Shown in pieces: positions 25,567-35,726 of a DNA stretch of 54,316 nucleotides. The stretch is from Candidatus Coprenecus stercoripullorum (GTDB lineage Bacteria; Bacteroidota; Bacteroidia; Bacteroidales; UBA932): contig DVLA01000082.1 in NCBI GenBank assembly GCA_018715745.1, forward strand, positions 1 through 54,316, in the 5' to 3' direction. Below the pieces are notes generated by a model that was given only the letters and a program-made list of their open reading frames with translations, was not told the DNA's origin and did no database searches. Every line of letters begins with the position of its first letter. Position 1 is the first letter of the stretch. Position numbers and translations under genes: made by a program.

Positions 25567-27503
25567 TGATATCAATAAATGATCTGACAGTATCGTTCGG
25601 CGGATTTACGCTGTTGAACAATATAAATTTCCATATAAGCGAGAATGAACATCTCGCGCTTGTGGGCAAAAACGGGGCTGGTAAGTCTACGATATTGAAA
25701 CTTATAGCCGGAGTGGAGATGCCTTCTTCCGGGAGCATTGCCCGCCCTTCATCCCTGTCCGTGGGGTATCTGCCTCAGATAATGCAGTATTCCAAGGAAA
25801 GGACAGTGCTTGAAGAGGCAATGTCAGCATTTGCCGAGATGGATTCCCTTACGGAAAGGCTCGCCATGGCCGAGAAAGAAATGGAATGCAGGACCGATTA
25901 TGAATCGGACGGGTACAGGAAACTGCTGATAGAAGTGAATGACCTTAACGACAGGCTTGCGATATACAGGTCGGAGAATCCCGAGATGATGGCGGAAAGG
26001 ACTCTGACAGGACTCGGATTCAGACGTGAGGACCTCGGCAAGTCCAGAAGGGTGTTTTCACAGGGATGGAACATGAGGGTTGAACTTGCAAGGATACTTC
26101 TGAGCCGGCCCGATGTACTTTTGCTTGACGAACCGACAAACCATCTTGATATAGAATCCATACAATGGCTTGAAGATTACCTTGTGTCATTCAAGGGAAC
26201 ACTTGTGCTCATCTCCCATGACAGAAGGTTTCTCGACAGGGTAACGTCGCGTACCGTGGAAATCGTGCTTGGCAGGATATACGATTATAAGGTCCCATAC
26301 AGCAAATACCTCCAGTTGCGGAAAGAGCGCATGGAACAGCAGAAGGCCGCCTACCAGAACCAGCAGAGAATGATAGAGAAGACGGAAGAGTTCATAGAAC
26401 GGTTCAGGTACAAGCCGACCAAATCCAACCAGGTGCAGTCGAGAATAAAACAGCTTGACAGGATTGAGCGGATAGAAGTCGATGAGGAGGACCGCTCCGA
26501 ACTTTCCCTCCGTTTTCCCCCGGCCCCCCGTTCAGGGAGGGTGGTTTTTGAGGCGGATGGCCTGACCGGCGGATACACTTCCCGTGAGAGCGGGGAGAAG
26601 CTTGTATTCAGCGGTGTCGATATGGTTGTACAGCGCGGGGAAAAGGTTGCCTTTGTAGGACGTAACGGAGAGGGCAAGAGTACCATGATGAAGATAATCA
26701 CAGGAAGTTTGCCCCCGATTAAGGGAAATGCAACTGTGGGATATAATGTATCTATAGGTTATTATGCACAGAACCAGGAAGATATCCTTGACAAGGACGA
26801 TACCGTGTATGATACTTTGGACAAGGTTGCCGTCGGAGACGTGCGTACGAGGCTGAGGGATATATTGGGCGCGTTTCTTTTCCGGGGAGAGGATATAGAC
26901 AAGAAAGTCGCGGTATTGAGCGGGGGAGAGCGTTCAAGGCTGGCCATGGCAAAACTGATATTGCACCCGTATAATCTGCTGGCCCTTGACGAACCTACAA
27001 ACCACATGGATATCCGTTCCAAGGATGTGCTTAAACAGGCCCTTCAGAAATATGACGGTACTGTCGTCATTGTCTCGCATGACAGGGATTTTCTTGACGG
27101 CCTTGTAGATAAGGTGTATGAGTTCCGTGACGGCCGGGTAAGGGAATATCTCGGGGGAATAGACGGTTTCATATCCGCACGCAGGATATCTTCATTTGCG
27201 GAGATAGAGGCCCGTGATACCGTCCGTACGGACGGTCCCGGGAGTCCCTGTCCCGGCAAGTCCGGGGACAGGAAAAGCGTAATGTCGTATGAACAGCAGA
27301 AAGAGGCAAGGCGCAGGCAGAAGCAGGTAGCATCCTGTGAAAGCAGGATAGCCTTTCTGGAGGAACGGATGAAACAGATCGAGGGCATTATGTCCTCTCC
27401 GTCGGGGGATACCGATATCGACGCTCTGACGCGGGAATATCTGGAATGCAAGAGGGAACTGGACATGAAAATGGATGAATGGATAAAATTGTCTGAAAAC
27501 TGA
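25566..27503 (+). CDS. ABC-F family ATPase
   Basis: 645 residues with two ATP-binding cassettes and no membrane segments. First Walker A GKNGAGKST (34-42), signature region FSQGWNMRVELAR and LLDEPTNHLD; second Walker A GRNGEGKST, signature LSGGERSRLAMAK and ALDEPTNHMD. A charged linker of about 80 residues lies between the cassettes and a basic coiled tail follows. The tail and linker fit the Uup/YheS-like housekeeping group that acts on the ribosome. Note that the first signature is FSQGW rather than LSGGQ, which is common in this branch. A resistance-type ABC-F is less likely. Confidence 0.9.
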   Translation: MISINDLTVSFGGFTLLNNINFHISENEHLALVGKNGAGKSTILKLIAGVEMPSSGSIARPSSLSVGYLPQIMQYSKERTVLEEAMSAFAEMDSLTERLAMAEKEMECRTDYESDGYRKLLIEVNDLNDRLAIYRSENPEMMAERTLTGLGFRREDLGKSRRVFSQGWNMRVELARILLSRPDVLLLDEPTNHLDIESIQWLEDYLVSFKGTLVLISHDRRFLDRVTSRTVEIVLGRIYDYKVPYSKYLQLRKERMEQQKAAYQNQQRMIEKTEEFIERFRYKPTKSNQVQSRIKQLDRIERIEVDEEDRSELSLRFPPAPRSGRVVFEADGLTGGYTSRESGEKLVFSGVDMVVQRGEKVAFVGRNGEGKSTMMKIITGSLPPIKGNATVGYNVSIGYYAQNQEDILDKDDTVYDTLDKVAVGDVRTRLRDILGAFLFRGEDIDKKVAVLSGGERSRLAMAKLILHPYNLLALDEPTNHMDIRSKDVLKQALQKYDGTVVIVSHDRDFLDGLVDKVYEFRDGRVREYLGGIDGFISARRISSFAEIEARDTVRTDGPGSPCPGKSGDRKSVMSYEQQKEARRRQKQVASCESRIAFLEERMKQIEGIMSSPSGDTDIDALTREYLECKRELDMKMDEWIKLSEN

Positions 27504-27509
27504 TATGCC

Positions 27510-28256
27510 ATGGAAAATGATAAAGGTTACGTCCTGTACGGAATACATCCGGTGACCGAAGCGGTGCTTTCGGGCAGGCAGATCGAGAAGGTTGTCTTTA
27601 AACAGGGACTTGAAGGCCCGCAGTTCAGAACGTTGCTTTCTGAACTCCAGAAAAGGAAAATACCGGTACAGTTTGTCCCGGCTGAGAAAATCGCCCGCAT
27701 AGCCAAAGGGCGCAGCATACAGGGGGTGGCAGCCTATCTGCCGGTTATCGATTATGTGCCCTTCGAAGATGCTGTCGCCAGAGCGATGGAAAGGGGCAAT
27801 GCCCCAGTATTCATTATGCTTGACGGGGTAAGCGATGTCAGGAATCTCGGCGCAATTGCCCGGAGTGCCGAGTGCGCCGGTGCCGATGCCATTATACTTC
27901 CGGCAAAAGGAGGCGCCGCAATCAATGCCGGTGCCGTAAAGGCTTCTGCCGGTGCGCTCTTGAGGATAGACACGTGCAAGACCCAGAATCTGAGGATTCC
28001 GTTGTATTATCTTAAAGAACAAGGGTTTACAATAGTAGCAGCAACGGAAAAGGGAGATGTCCCGATATACGAAGCGGATCTTACCGGCCCGACAGTCATC
28101 GTGATGGGGTCAGAAGGGAAGGGCATATCCGACTCGGTACTGAAGCTGTGCGACATAAAGGCCCGCATCCCGATGCGCGGAGAGACAGCGTCCCTCAATG
28201 TATCCGTTGCAGCTGCCATCGTACTTTTCGAGTCGGTACGTCAGAGAGGTGTCTAA
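27510..28256 (+). CDS. rlmB: 23S rRNA (guanosine-2'-O)-methyltransferase RlmB-type
   Basis: 248 residues. The N-terminal RNA-binding domain (YGIHPVTEAV, GRSIQGVAAYL) is followed by a SPOUT domain with DVRNLGAIARSAE, VIVMGSEGKGIS and MRGETASLNVSVAAAI, the trefoil-knot site for S-adenosylmethionine. It methylates the ribose of a guanosine in 23S rRNA (G2251 in E. coli). TrmH-like tRNA enzymes are close relatives, but the N-terminal domain favours RlmB. It ends the valS-rlmB run, 6 bp after the ABC-F gene. Confidence 0.92.
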   Translation: MENDKGYVLYGIHPVTEAVLSGRQIEKVVFKQGLEGPQFRTLLSELQKRKIPVQFVPAEKIARIAKGRSIQGVAAYLPVIDYVPFEDAVARAMERGNAPVFIMLDGVSDVRNLGAIARSAECAGADAIILPAKGGAAINAGAVKASAGALLRIDTCKTQNLRIPLYYLKEQGFTIVAATEKGDVPIYEADLTGPTVIVMGSEGKGISDSVLKLCDIKARIPMRGETASLNVSVAAAIVLFESVRQRGV

Positions 28257-28383
28257 ATAATTTACGCCACTGTATGATTTCTTGACATGCACTCCTTTTG
28301 ATGCGTGGCTCAATATATTGATTATTAGCTATATGGTGCTATGGCATGATTTTTATGCTTAAGCGCATAAAATATTTGCGCAT

Positions 28384-30768
28384 ATGAACCGTATGACCAT
28401 TTTCAGGAAAAAGCACCTTTTTTCCACAATCCTCAATATATTAGGACTTTCAGTTGCTGTCGCCACATTTATAATCCTTTCCATACAGGTAACGTATGAC
28501 TGGGGATATGACAGGAATTATCCGGACAGCGACAGGATATGCCGTTTGGAGCACGGGCTAATGTCCATGGAGCAGGGACGGTTTACCGTCAATATCTCCA
28601 GGCCCATGATCGAGGAACTTAAAAACGTATCTCCCGAGATAGAGGCCGCAGCGCATTATCAGTATTCCAAATCCAACTATTCAAATGTCGTGAGGCCCGA
28701 TAACGGGGATATGTCATACAGCATTTCCGTGAGCTATGCCGATACGGGCATTGTAAAGGTATTTCCCTTTGAATTCATGCAGGGCGATATTTCGGGGTTT
28801 GTCCAGCCGTGGTCCGCCATGATATCGGAGAGTGCGGCAAAAAGGATTTTCCCTGACAGGTCTGCAATCGGGGAGATTCTGCAGTTCAGGGGCAGCACTT
28901 CCGGAGAGGTAAGAATAGTTGCTGTATATAAGGATTTTCCGGAGAACAGTAGCGTCAATAATGGAATTATAGCCAATATGGGGGACAAGTCGCTGTATGA
29001 TACTTCCGAATGGAGCACACAGTTCTACATGAAGCTGCGGACTCCGGAATCCGCAGAGGCTGTCAGAAATTCAATAGTAGACCATATAGTCGATTTAAAT
29101 GACAGCGGACAGCAGAGGGAAGAGTTTGAAGCCACGGTACGCCCGCTTGTCAGGATAAGCCACCTGCACGATTCGTACTATGCCCTCGACATAGAGGGTG
29201 ACGGTATGGAAAAAGGAAAGCGTTCCACCACAGCCATTCTTTTTACGGTATCGGTACTGATAGTAATCATAGCCATTGTAAATTTCATAAATTTTTCCAT
29301 GGCTACAGTACCCTTCAGGATAAAGTCGATAAATACAAGAAAAGTACTTGGCCGCGGCAGGGCCCCGCTGATAATGTCGCAGATTGCGGAGACCGTCTTC
29401 CTTGCCTTTATAGCATATCTTCTCAGCCTTCTTCTGTTCTACGTGTTTTCAGGGACTTCATTGTCATCCTATATATCTGGTTCTCTGAAATTTCAGGATA
29501 ATATACCGGTATTGGCAGTCAGTTTCCTCTTGATAATGCTGACGGCCGTAACCGCAGGATTTTTCCCTGCCATGTACAGTACTTCATTCCCGCCTGCAAT
29601 GGTACTCAAAGGGTCGTTTTCCATGTCGGTAAGCGGGCGCCGCCTGCGTTCGGTGCTTGTAGGATTCCAGTTTGTCATCAGTCTCGTATTGATAACCGCC
29701 AACTTTTTCATCCACAGACAGACTGAGTACATGAAAAACTACGATATGGGTTTCAACCGCAGTAATATACTTGCATTTTACTGCGGCTATCGCATAGGTT
29801 CTAAGGCTGATCTTTTCGAGGATGAACTTAAAAAGAATCCCCGTATCATGGATGTCACTTTTGCAGGCAACGCCCTTGTCGGCAATACGCATATGGGATG
29901 GGGCCGTTCCCTTGATGACGGGACCGTAACGTATATTGACTGTATACCCGTTTCAATCAATTTTCTGGATTTCTTCAACATGGAAATCGAGGCCGGAAGG
30001 AATTTCCAGGAATCGGACAATATGAAGCCGAACGGTACGGTTATCATGAATTCCTCTGCGCTTGCAGCGTATCCGTCCTTGCATATCGGCTCCAAATATC
30101 CCGGGCACGCTTCCGGGCCGGCAGATATAGTGGGAGAAGTAAAAGACTTCAATTTCAGACCTATGCACTATGGAATCACTCCTGTTGCCTTGTACGTTTT
30201 CGGCTCAGAACCCTGGTGGCCCCTCCCATGGTGTTATGTGAAGGTCCTTCCGGAGGATGTACAGGGTACAGTCGGATATATCAGAAAAGTAATCGAGGAT
30301 GTCGATCCGCAAAGCCATGCGGAAGAAACCGGGATAACATTCCTCGATGAAAGCATAGGCAATCTCTACGGGAAGGAAAGCAGGCTTGACTTCCTTATCA
30401 ATGTAGCCTCGGTCCTTTCTCTGTTCATATCTGTCATAGGCGTTCTCGGCCTGGTATACTTCGAGACCCAGTTCCGCCGCAGGGAGATAGCAGTGAGAAA
30501 AGTATTCGGCGCGGACAGCGGTACGATTCTGGCGATGATAAACAGGCATTACAGTATAATTACGGTAGCAAGCTTCATAATATCCGTCCCGTTAAGCTGG
30601 GCCGTAATAAATATCTGGCGCAAGGGTTTCGCCTATCAGGCAAGCCTGCCGGTATGGATATTCCTGCTGGCGTTCCTGATAATACTGTCCCTTACGCTCC
30701 TGACGGTATCCCTGCTTTCATACAGGGCGGCTTCTTCCAATCCGGTGGATTCAATTTCCAATGAATAA
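28384..30768 (+). CDS. FtsX/MacB-type permease, Bacteroidota form
   Basis: 794 residues. About eight membrane segments in two sets: residues ~12-36, then four near 284-305, 335-357, 375-398 and 420-442, and three near 674-697, 720-741 and 757-782. Two large periplasmic MacB-like domains lie between, and the C-terminal segment contains REIAVRKVFGA, typical of FtsX-like permeases. Such proteins work with an ABC ATPase by moving periplasmic domains rather than transporting through the membrane. No ATPase gene is adjacent, which is common in this phylum. An AATATTTG box (one mismatch) lies 5 bp ahead of the ATG. Confidence 0.88.
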   Translation: MNRMTIFRKKHLFSTILNILGLSVAVATFIILSIQVTYDWGYDRNYPDSDRICRLEHGLMSMEQGRFTVNISRPMIEELKNVSPEIEAAAHYQYSKSNYSNVVRPDNGDMSYSISVSYADTGIVKVFPFEFMQGDISGFVQPWSAMISESAAKRIFPDRSAIGEILQFRGSTSGEVRIVAVYKDFPENSSVNNGIIANMGDKSLYDTSEWSTQFYMKLRTPESAEAVRNSIVDHIVDLNDSGQQREEFEATVRPLVRISHLHDSYYALDIEGDGMEKGKRSTTAILFTVSVLIVIIAIVNFINFSMATVPFRIKSINTRKVLGRGRAPLIMSQIAETVFLAFIAYLLSLLLFYVFSGTSLSSYISGSLKFQDNIPVLAVSFLLIMLTAVTAGFFPAMYSTSFPPAMVLKGSFSMSVSGRRLRSVLVGFQFVISLVLITANFFIHRQTEYMKNYDMGFNRSNILAFYCGYRIGSKADLFEDELKKNPRIMDVTFAGNALVGNTHMGWGRSLDDGTVTYIDCIPVSINFLDFFNMEIEAGRNFQESDNMKPNGTVIMNSSALAAYPSLHIGSKYPGHASGPADIVGEVKDFNFRPMHYGITPVALYVFGSEPWWPLPWCYVKVLPEDVQGTVGYIRKVIEDVDPQSHAEETGITFLDESIGNLYGKESRLDFLINVASVLSLFISVIGVLGLVYFETQFRRREIAVRKVFGADSGTILAMINRHYSIITVASFIISVPLSWAVINIWRKGFAYQASLPVWIFLLAFLIILSLTLLTVSLLSYRAASSNPVDSISNE

Positions 30769-30860
30769 GGGAAATTTTCCTATCTTGCGGGATATTCGGG
30801 CTGTCTCGTGGGCAATGCGCAGGCGTATGTGCTCCGGCAGCCGCTTGAAATCTGTCAGAT

Positions 30861-32438
30861 ATGGATAAAAACATTCGAAAAGGGGCGTTTTCCCTGGCGG
30901 CAGGCATTATAATTCTTCCGGCAGCCTGTTCGCACGGAAACAAGCCTCAAGATGCCGGAAAACAGCTCAATATACTATATATAATGAGCGATGACCACTC
31001 ATTTCAGACTGTAGGGGCATACGGATGCGGTCTGATGGAGACGCCCAATATCGACAGGCTTGCGGATTCCGGTATAGTGTTTACGAACAGTTTTGTAGCC
31101 AATTCCATAAGCGCCCCGAGCCGTGCCTGTCTCCTTACGGGCAAACACAGCCACAAGAACGGAATGACCGACAATTCCCGTATTTTCGACGGAGGACAGC
31201 AGACATTTCCCAAACTCTTGCGTAATGCCGGCTATGAAACGGCCCTTATAGGGAAGTGGCACCTTACTTCCGAGCCTACAGGCTTCGACTACTGGAACAT
31301 ACTTGTCGGCCAAGGGGAATATTACAATCCGGTCTTTATTGACAACGGTAAGCGCAGGGTAATTCCCGGATATGCGACAGAGATAACAACCGACCTTGCA
31401 TTGGAGTGGCTCGATAGCCGCAAGGATGCTGACAGGCCTTTCTGCCTTCTGCTCCACCATAAGGCCCCGCACCGGACATGGATGCCCGACCTGCAGGATC
31501 TCGGCGCATTCGACGGGGAAGATATCCCGCTTCCTGAAAATTTCCATGACGACTATTCCGGCCGTCCTGCCGCTGCAGCCCAGGAGATGGAGATAGGGCG
31601 TCACATGGATGTGGTATACGACCTGAAAATGGCGGATGGGGAAATGGAAATCCATACGGATACCGGCCTCGAGGAATACGGACGCGCCATGTATGCGAGG
31701 CTTGCTCCTGAACAGAAAGCCGCGTGGGATGCATACTACGGGCCTATAATCAAGGCTTTCAAGGCGGACAGTCTTGAAGGGGACGAACTTGCGGAGTGGA
31801 AATACAGACGTTACATGGCGGATTATATGAGCGTAATCCGCTCATTGGACCGTAATATCGGCCGCGTACTGGACTATCTTCAGGAATCTGGATTATGGGA
31901 AAATACCGTGGTCATATATACTTCCGACCAAGGTTTCTATATGGGCGAACACGGCTGGTTCGACAAGCGATTCATGTATGAAGAATCTTTCCGTACCCCT
32001 TTGCTGGTATATTATCCGGGCGGATTCCGCGGTGAAGTGGATGCACTCGTGCAGAATATCGACCACGCACCGACATTCCTTGAAATAGCGGGGGCTTCCG
32101 TCCCGGAGGACATACAGGGAGAGTCGTATCTTCCATTCCTGCGCACAGGCTCGGAAGGCAGGGGAGAACGGTGGAGAAAATCCCTGTATTACCATTTCTA
32201 CGAATATCCGGGAGAGCATGCGGTCAGACGTCATTACGGAGTAAGGACAGAGTGGTATAAGCTGATTCATTTTTACGGCGATATAGACTCCTGGGAACTA
32301 TACGACCTCAGGAATGACCCTTCGGAAATGCACAACCTTTATGAAGACCGGAGCTACCGCCGCATCAGGAAGAAACTGCACCGGGAACTTGCCCGCCTGC
32401 AGGAATTATACGACGATACCTGCATTATTGAGCCTTAA
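30861..32438 (+). CDS. Lipoprotein sulfatase, serine-type (S1 family)
   Basis: 525 residues with lipobox LPAAC (Cys23). Alkaline-phosphatase-fold sulfatase: metal residues Asp44-Asp45 (MSDDHS), the modification motif SAPSRACLLTG with Ser84 as the formylglycine precursor, GKWHL, and SDQGFYMGEHGWFDK. Serine-type sulfatases need the radical-SAM maturase anSME, which is not in the window. The lipid anchor suggests action on sulfated glycans outside the cytoplasm, but the sugar cannot be read from sequence. No polysaccharide-utilisation genes (susC/susD, glycoside hydrolases) are adjacent. It converges on the next gene with a 4-bp overlap. Confidence 0.92.
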   Translation: MDKNIRKGAFSLAAGIIILPAACSHGNKPQDAGKQLNILYIMSDDHSFQTVGAYGCGLMETPNIDRLADSGIVFTNSFVANSISAPSRACLLTGKHSHKNGMTDNSRIFDGGQQTFPKLLRNAGYETALIGKWHLTSEPTGFDYWNILVGQGEYYNPVFIDNGKRRVIPGYATEITTDLALEWLDSRKDADRPFCLLLHHKAPHRTWMPDLQDLGAFDGEDIPLPENFHDDYSGRPAAAAQEMEIGRHMDVVYDLKMADGEMEIHTDTGLEEYGRAMYARLAPEQKAAWDAYYGPIIKAFKADSLEGDELAEWKYRRYMADYMSVIRSLDRNIGRVLDYLQESGLWENTVVIYTSDQGFYMGEHGWFDKRFMYEESFRTPLLVYYPGGFRGEVDALVQNIDHAPTFLEIAGASVPEDIQGESYLPFLRTGSEGRGERWRKSLYYHFYEYPGEHAVRRHYGVRTEWYKLIHFYGDIDSWELYDLRNDPSEMHNLYEDRSYRRIRKKLHRELARLQELYDDTCIIEP

Positions 32439-33163
32439 CGGCTGCCTGCTGCGGAGACGATTCTGTCATACAGTCCGCCTGTACCCTGAGGGCTGTCGGT
32501 ATTGAAGATGATATGCTCTGAACTGTAGGTCTCGATATGCACCAAAGGCCTGTATTTCAAATTTACATACAGCCTGCACCGGCCTATGCCGTCAAGGATG
32601 AAATGGCCTTTTAACGTATTTGCCATCCCGATTCCGTTTGTCCTGGCCTTTATTTCGGGAAGCCTGTCGAGAAGCTCGACTGATTTTATGCTGTCATATT
32701 TTATCGATATTGCATACTCCCCCGAGATGTCGAGGGATTCATTGCCGGCTTCTATGCTGTCCGGCATAGACCATGAGAACAGCAGGGCCGCGATTGTAAT
32801 GGACAGGACTGACAGAAAGATTGCCGTAATCATGTATTTTCCGCCTGACTTCTCATTATGGTCATATTTCCGTATGACCGAAACGAGTATGATGCATCCG
32901 AGCATGACTGACAGGATCGAGGCTGTTATTCCGATATCGGCAAGTCCGGTCGCACAGAAGATTAAGTTCAGAACAAAGCCGGCGACACCTGCCGTTACAA
33001 GTATGGTGCATCCTGCCTTTCCTACCGCTTTGAAGTCTACGTTTTCTTTCTTCTCATCCGACATGAGGCTGAACGGGGAAAGCAGGTCGGGATATTTTCT
33101 GCAGAGCAGGCCGATGATGGCAGTAATTCCGCCTACAATCACTCCTGTAAATATATGGCTCAT
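32435..33163 (-). CDS. Four-helix membrane protein with possible PH-like C-terminus
   Basis: 242 residues, family not recognised with certainty. Four hydrophobic segments (about 5-22, 52-72, 75-95 and 110-130) are followed by a soluble domain (about 138-242) of alternating strands with ISIKYDSIKSVELLDRLPEIKARTNG. That wording resembles bacterial PH domains; the N-terminal part resembles DUF3784-type membrane proteins. It stands alone between a sulfatase and a permease, with a TAACTTTG box 20 bp ahead of its ATG. Confidence 0.62.
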   Translation of the reverse strand: MSHIFTGVIVGGITAIIGLLCRKYPDLLSPFSLMSDEKKENVDFKAVGKAGCTILVTAGVAGFVLNLIFCATGLADIGITASILSVMLGCIILVSVIRKYDHNEKSGGKYMITAIFLSVLSITIAALLFSWSMPDSIEAGNESLDISGEYAISIKYDSIKSVELLDRLPEIKARTNGIGMANTLKGHFILDGIGRCRLYVNLKYRPLVHIETYSSEHIIFNTDSPQGTGGLYDRIVSAAGSR

Positions 33164-33183
33164 CTGCGTGTCAGTTTTTTATG

Positions 33184-33191
33184 CAAAGTTA
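33184..33191 (-). promoter_or_regulatory. Possible -7 box of the four-helix membrane protein
   Basis: TAACTTTG on the minus strand matches TAnnTTTG, 20 bp ahead of the ATG at 33163; no -33 element is clear. Confidence 0.4.
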
Positions 33192-33201
33192 ACGATTAAT
33201 C

Positions 33202-35535
33202 CTATTCCTTTTTCAGGGCAACTGAAGGATTGGTGTTCATCAGCTGCACGGCCCGGTATGAGATGGAAAGGACGGCGGTCACCCCCACGATGAGCAGGGC
33301 CAGCAGGTATATCCACCAATGGTTGTCAATGCGGTAGGAGTAGGTCTGCAGCCAGCGTCCGGTGTAGGTGTAAATAACTGGGGTGGCAATGACCGCGGCA
33401 ATCAGCGAGGCCGACAGGAAGCTGGCAAGGGTATGGGTGTAGATTTCCAGCCTGGGGCAGCCCATAATCTTGCGGATTGCGGTGCTCTTGGCCCTCTGGC
33501 GGGCGTAGTAGGTGCTCATGGCGACCATAGCCATGACCGTCAGGACGATGGTCAGCAGGGCGAAAAGGCCGGTGAGCCTGAGGCTGCGGTCCTCGGCGGT
33601 GTAAGTGCGGCGATAGATATTCTCGTAGGTATCTACAGTGACGCTGAGGTCCGGCTTTTCATCCGCGTAGAATTCCTGTATCGTGCGGACAGCAGCATCC
33701 GGATCTCCGTTGACTTTTACTACCAAGGAAATCATGTTGCCGAGCGATTGCGGTTCTGATGGCTGTATGGCCCAGACCAGCAGATTGTTGTCGGTAGAGT
33801 TGGCGTTGCCCATCCACAAGTCGTCGATGATGCCGCAGACATGGACGGCACCGTAGTCATATTCAAACAGGGTTGCATTCATGTCCAGCCCTAATGCGGC
33901 TGCAGTCCTTCGGGTAAAGTAAAATGTATTCGGCAGAGGCTCGGAGTTCCGGCTGAGAACCTTTACTCCTAAAAGGCGCAGGGCCGTGGTGTCACCATCA
34001 AACATGATTATGCTGTACCGATTGCCGTCGAGTTCCATGCCCCACGAACTTCTGCGTCCGTCGGCCGGACAGCCCTGCACCCATCCGGCATCCGCCACAC
34101 AAGGCAGGGATTTGAGCCGGTCCTTGAGAAAATCGTCCGGGTCCTGGGTATTGGAGACGGTCACATTAACCAAGGAGTCTCTTGTATAGCCCATGGGCTT
34201 CTCCACCATGTGGCGCAGCTGCAGGAACATGGCAATGGCTATAGCGACGGCCCCGATGGCGGTTACATTCTGCACTACCAGGAAAATCCTTCCGAGCACC
34301 ATCCTGCCGGTCCGTGTGAACTCGCCGCGGACTATGTCTATCGGCCTGTAGCGTGACACTATCATGGCCGGGATGATGCCGGCAAGCACTGACAGCAGCA
34401 CGATGATTCCAGTCCACATGGCGGCGGTGTCCCAGGTAAGGGACGACAGCGGACTGTATGTCTTGCCGATAAGAGTGTTGAAGAGAGGCGAGGTGGCCTC
34501 AGCCAGGATAAATCCGAGTATGAAGGCCACGGTCGTTACTGATAAGGACTCTCCGATGTATCTGAGTATGATGCCTCCGCGGGAAGAGCCTATCAGCCTG
34601 CGGGTTGCCATTTCCTTGGCTCTGAATCCCACCTGGGCGGTGGTCAGCGAGATATAGTTGAGCAGGGCGAATATCAGCAACAGCACTCCGGCGGCAGCGA
34701 AGATCCGCAGCATGTCCACGTTGACTATGTTCTCGAAAGGGAAGGGGTAGCCGGCTCCGATACCATAGTGTATTTTCTTTAACGGTACGAGGTTGTATTC
34801 GGTACAGATACCCGATATATAGAGCGCGTCGCTCTCTTTCAGAATCCCCAGAATTCCACTGCTGATGGCATTCAGGTCAGCCCCTTCGCGTATCTTGTAG
34901 AGAGTAGCCGTAGTGCCGTTGCCGTTGCGGGTCAGGTCGGGAATATATCTTTCCAACATATCCAGACGGTAGATCATGTCGCACTCTGGCAGTACGGTCC
35001 TCTCCATATCTTCGAACACTCCCGTTATGGTCAGCATAGTCTTTCCGCTGCCTGCAGTTATGCCGATGCCGTTGCCCACCACATCGCCCCCGGGGAAATA
35101 TGTATTCGCAAACGACTGCGAGACAATAACGGAGCCCACAGCCTCCAGAGCCCCCTTCCGGTTGCCCGCCGCCATAGGAAGCGGGATGAGCGACAGGAAA
35201 TTGGAGTCTACGCAGAGGGCATTCTGTGCAATAGTCTCATCTCTTACTGATGTGCTCAGATTCAGACCGTTGAGAGACTTGGTGGCAATCAGCCTGCTGA
35301 TGGCCTCAATATACGGATACCGGCCTTCCACAGAACCTTTTATCGTGCCGCTCAGGCCGAAGAACTTGGTGTCGGAGCCGACGTAGATATCATTGCCGAC
35401 AAACGTGTCGTAGCTGCGCTCCTGAGTCACGTACGTGCCTATGAAGATAATGAACGCTAAGGCTATGGCCATGCCGGCCACCTCTATTGCCGTATAGAGC
35501 CTGTTGCGGGATATGAACCGGAGGAAAGACTTCAT
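33202..35535 (-). CDS. FtsX/MacB-type permease, Bacteroidota form
   Basis: 777 residues with the same plan as the permease at 28384: one N-terminal membrane helix (about 14-34), a periplasmic domain, three or four helices near 280-430, a second periplasmic domain, and three C-terminal helices with RAKSTAIRKIMGCPR. No ATPase is adjacent. In the stretches checked by eye it uses more CGN arginine and ATC isoleucine codons than the genes to its left, a hint of different origin. A TAATTTTG box lies at 35578-35585, 42 bp upstream of the start. Confidence 0.87.
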   Translation of the reverse strand: MKSFLRFISRNRLYTAIEVAGMAIALAFIIFIGTYVTQERSYDTFVGNDIYVGSDTKFFGLSGTIKGSVEGRYPYIEAISRLIATKSLNGLNLSTSVRDETIAQNALCVDSNFLSLIPLPMAAGNRKGALEAVGSVIVSQSFANTYFPGGDVVGNGIGITAGSGKTMLTITGVFEDMERTVLPECDMIYRLDMLERYIPDLTRNGNGTTATLYKIREGADLNAISSGILGILKESDALYISGICTEYNLVPLKKIHYGIGAGYPFPFENIVNVDMLRIFAAAGVLLLIFALLNYISLTTAQVGFRAKEMATRRLIGSSRGGIILRYIGESLSVTTVAFILGFILAEATSPLFNTLIGKTYSPLSSLTWDTAAMWTGIIVLLSVLAGIIPAMIVSRYRPIDIVRGEFTRTGRMVLGRIFLVVQNVTAIGAVAIAIAMFLQLRHMVEKPMGYTRDSLVNVTVSNTQDPDDFLKDRLKSLPCVADAGWVQGCPADGRRSSWGMELDGNRYSIIMFDGDTTALRLLGVKVLSRNSEPLPNTFYFTRRTAAALGLDMNATLFEYDYGAVHVCGIIDDLWMGNANSTDNNLLVWAIQPSEPQSLGNMISLVVKVNGDPDAAVRTIQEFYADEKPDLSVTVDTYENIYRRTYTAEDRSLRLTGLFALLTIVLTVMAMVAMSTYYARQRAKSTAIRKIMGCPRLEIYTHTLASFLSASLIAAVIATPVIYTYTGRWLQTYSYRIDNHWWIYLLALLIVGVTAVLSISYRAVQLMNTNPSVALKKE

Positions 35536-35726
35536 GCCTGATAATTATTATGTTGGTATTTACCTTGGAAAAGCAGCCAAAATTATGCCACTTGACATAA
35601 GTTATTAATATATAGATATTTAGTATTGTGAATCGTTTTAGGACTGTAAAATTTTCATACATTAGGTGTCATATTTTTTGACAATGAACCAGTGTTAAGG
35701 AACATCCCGTTTTAATTTTCCGGTCT

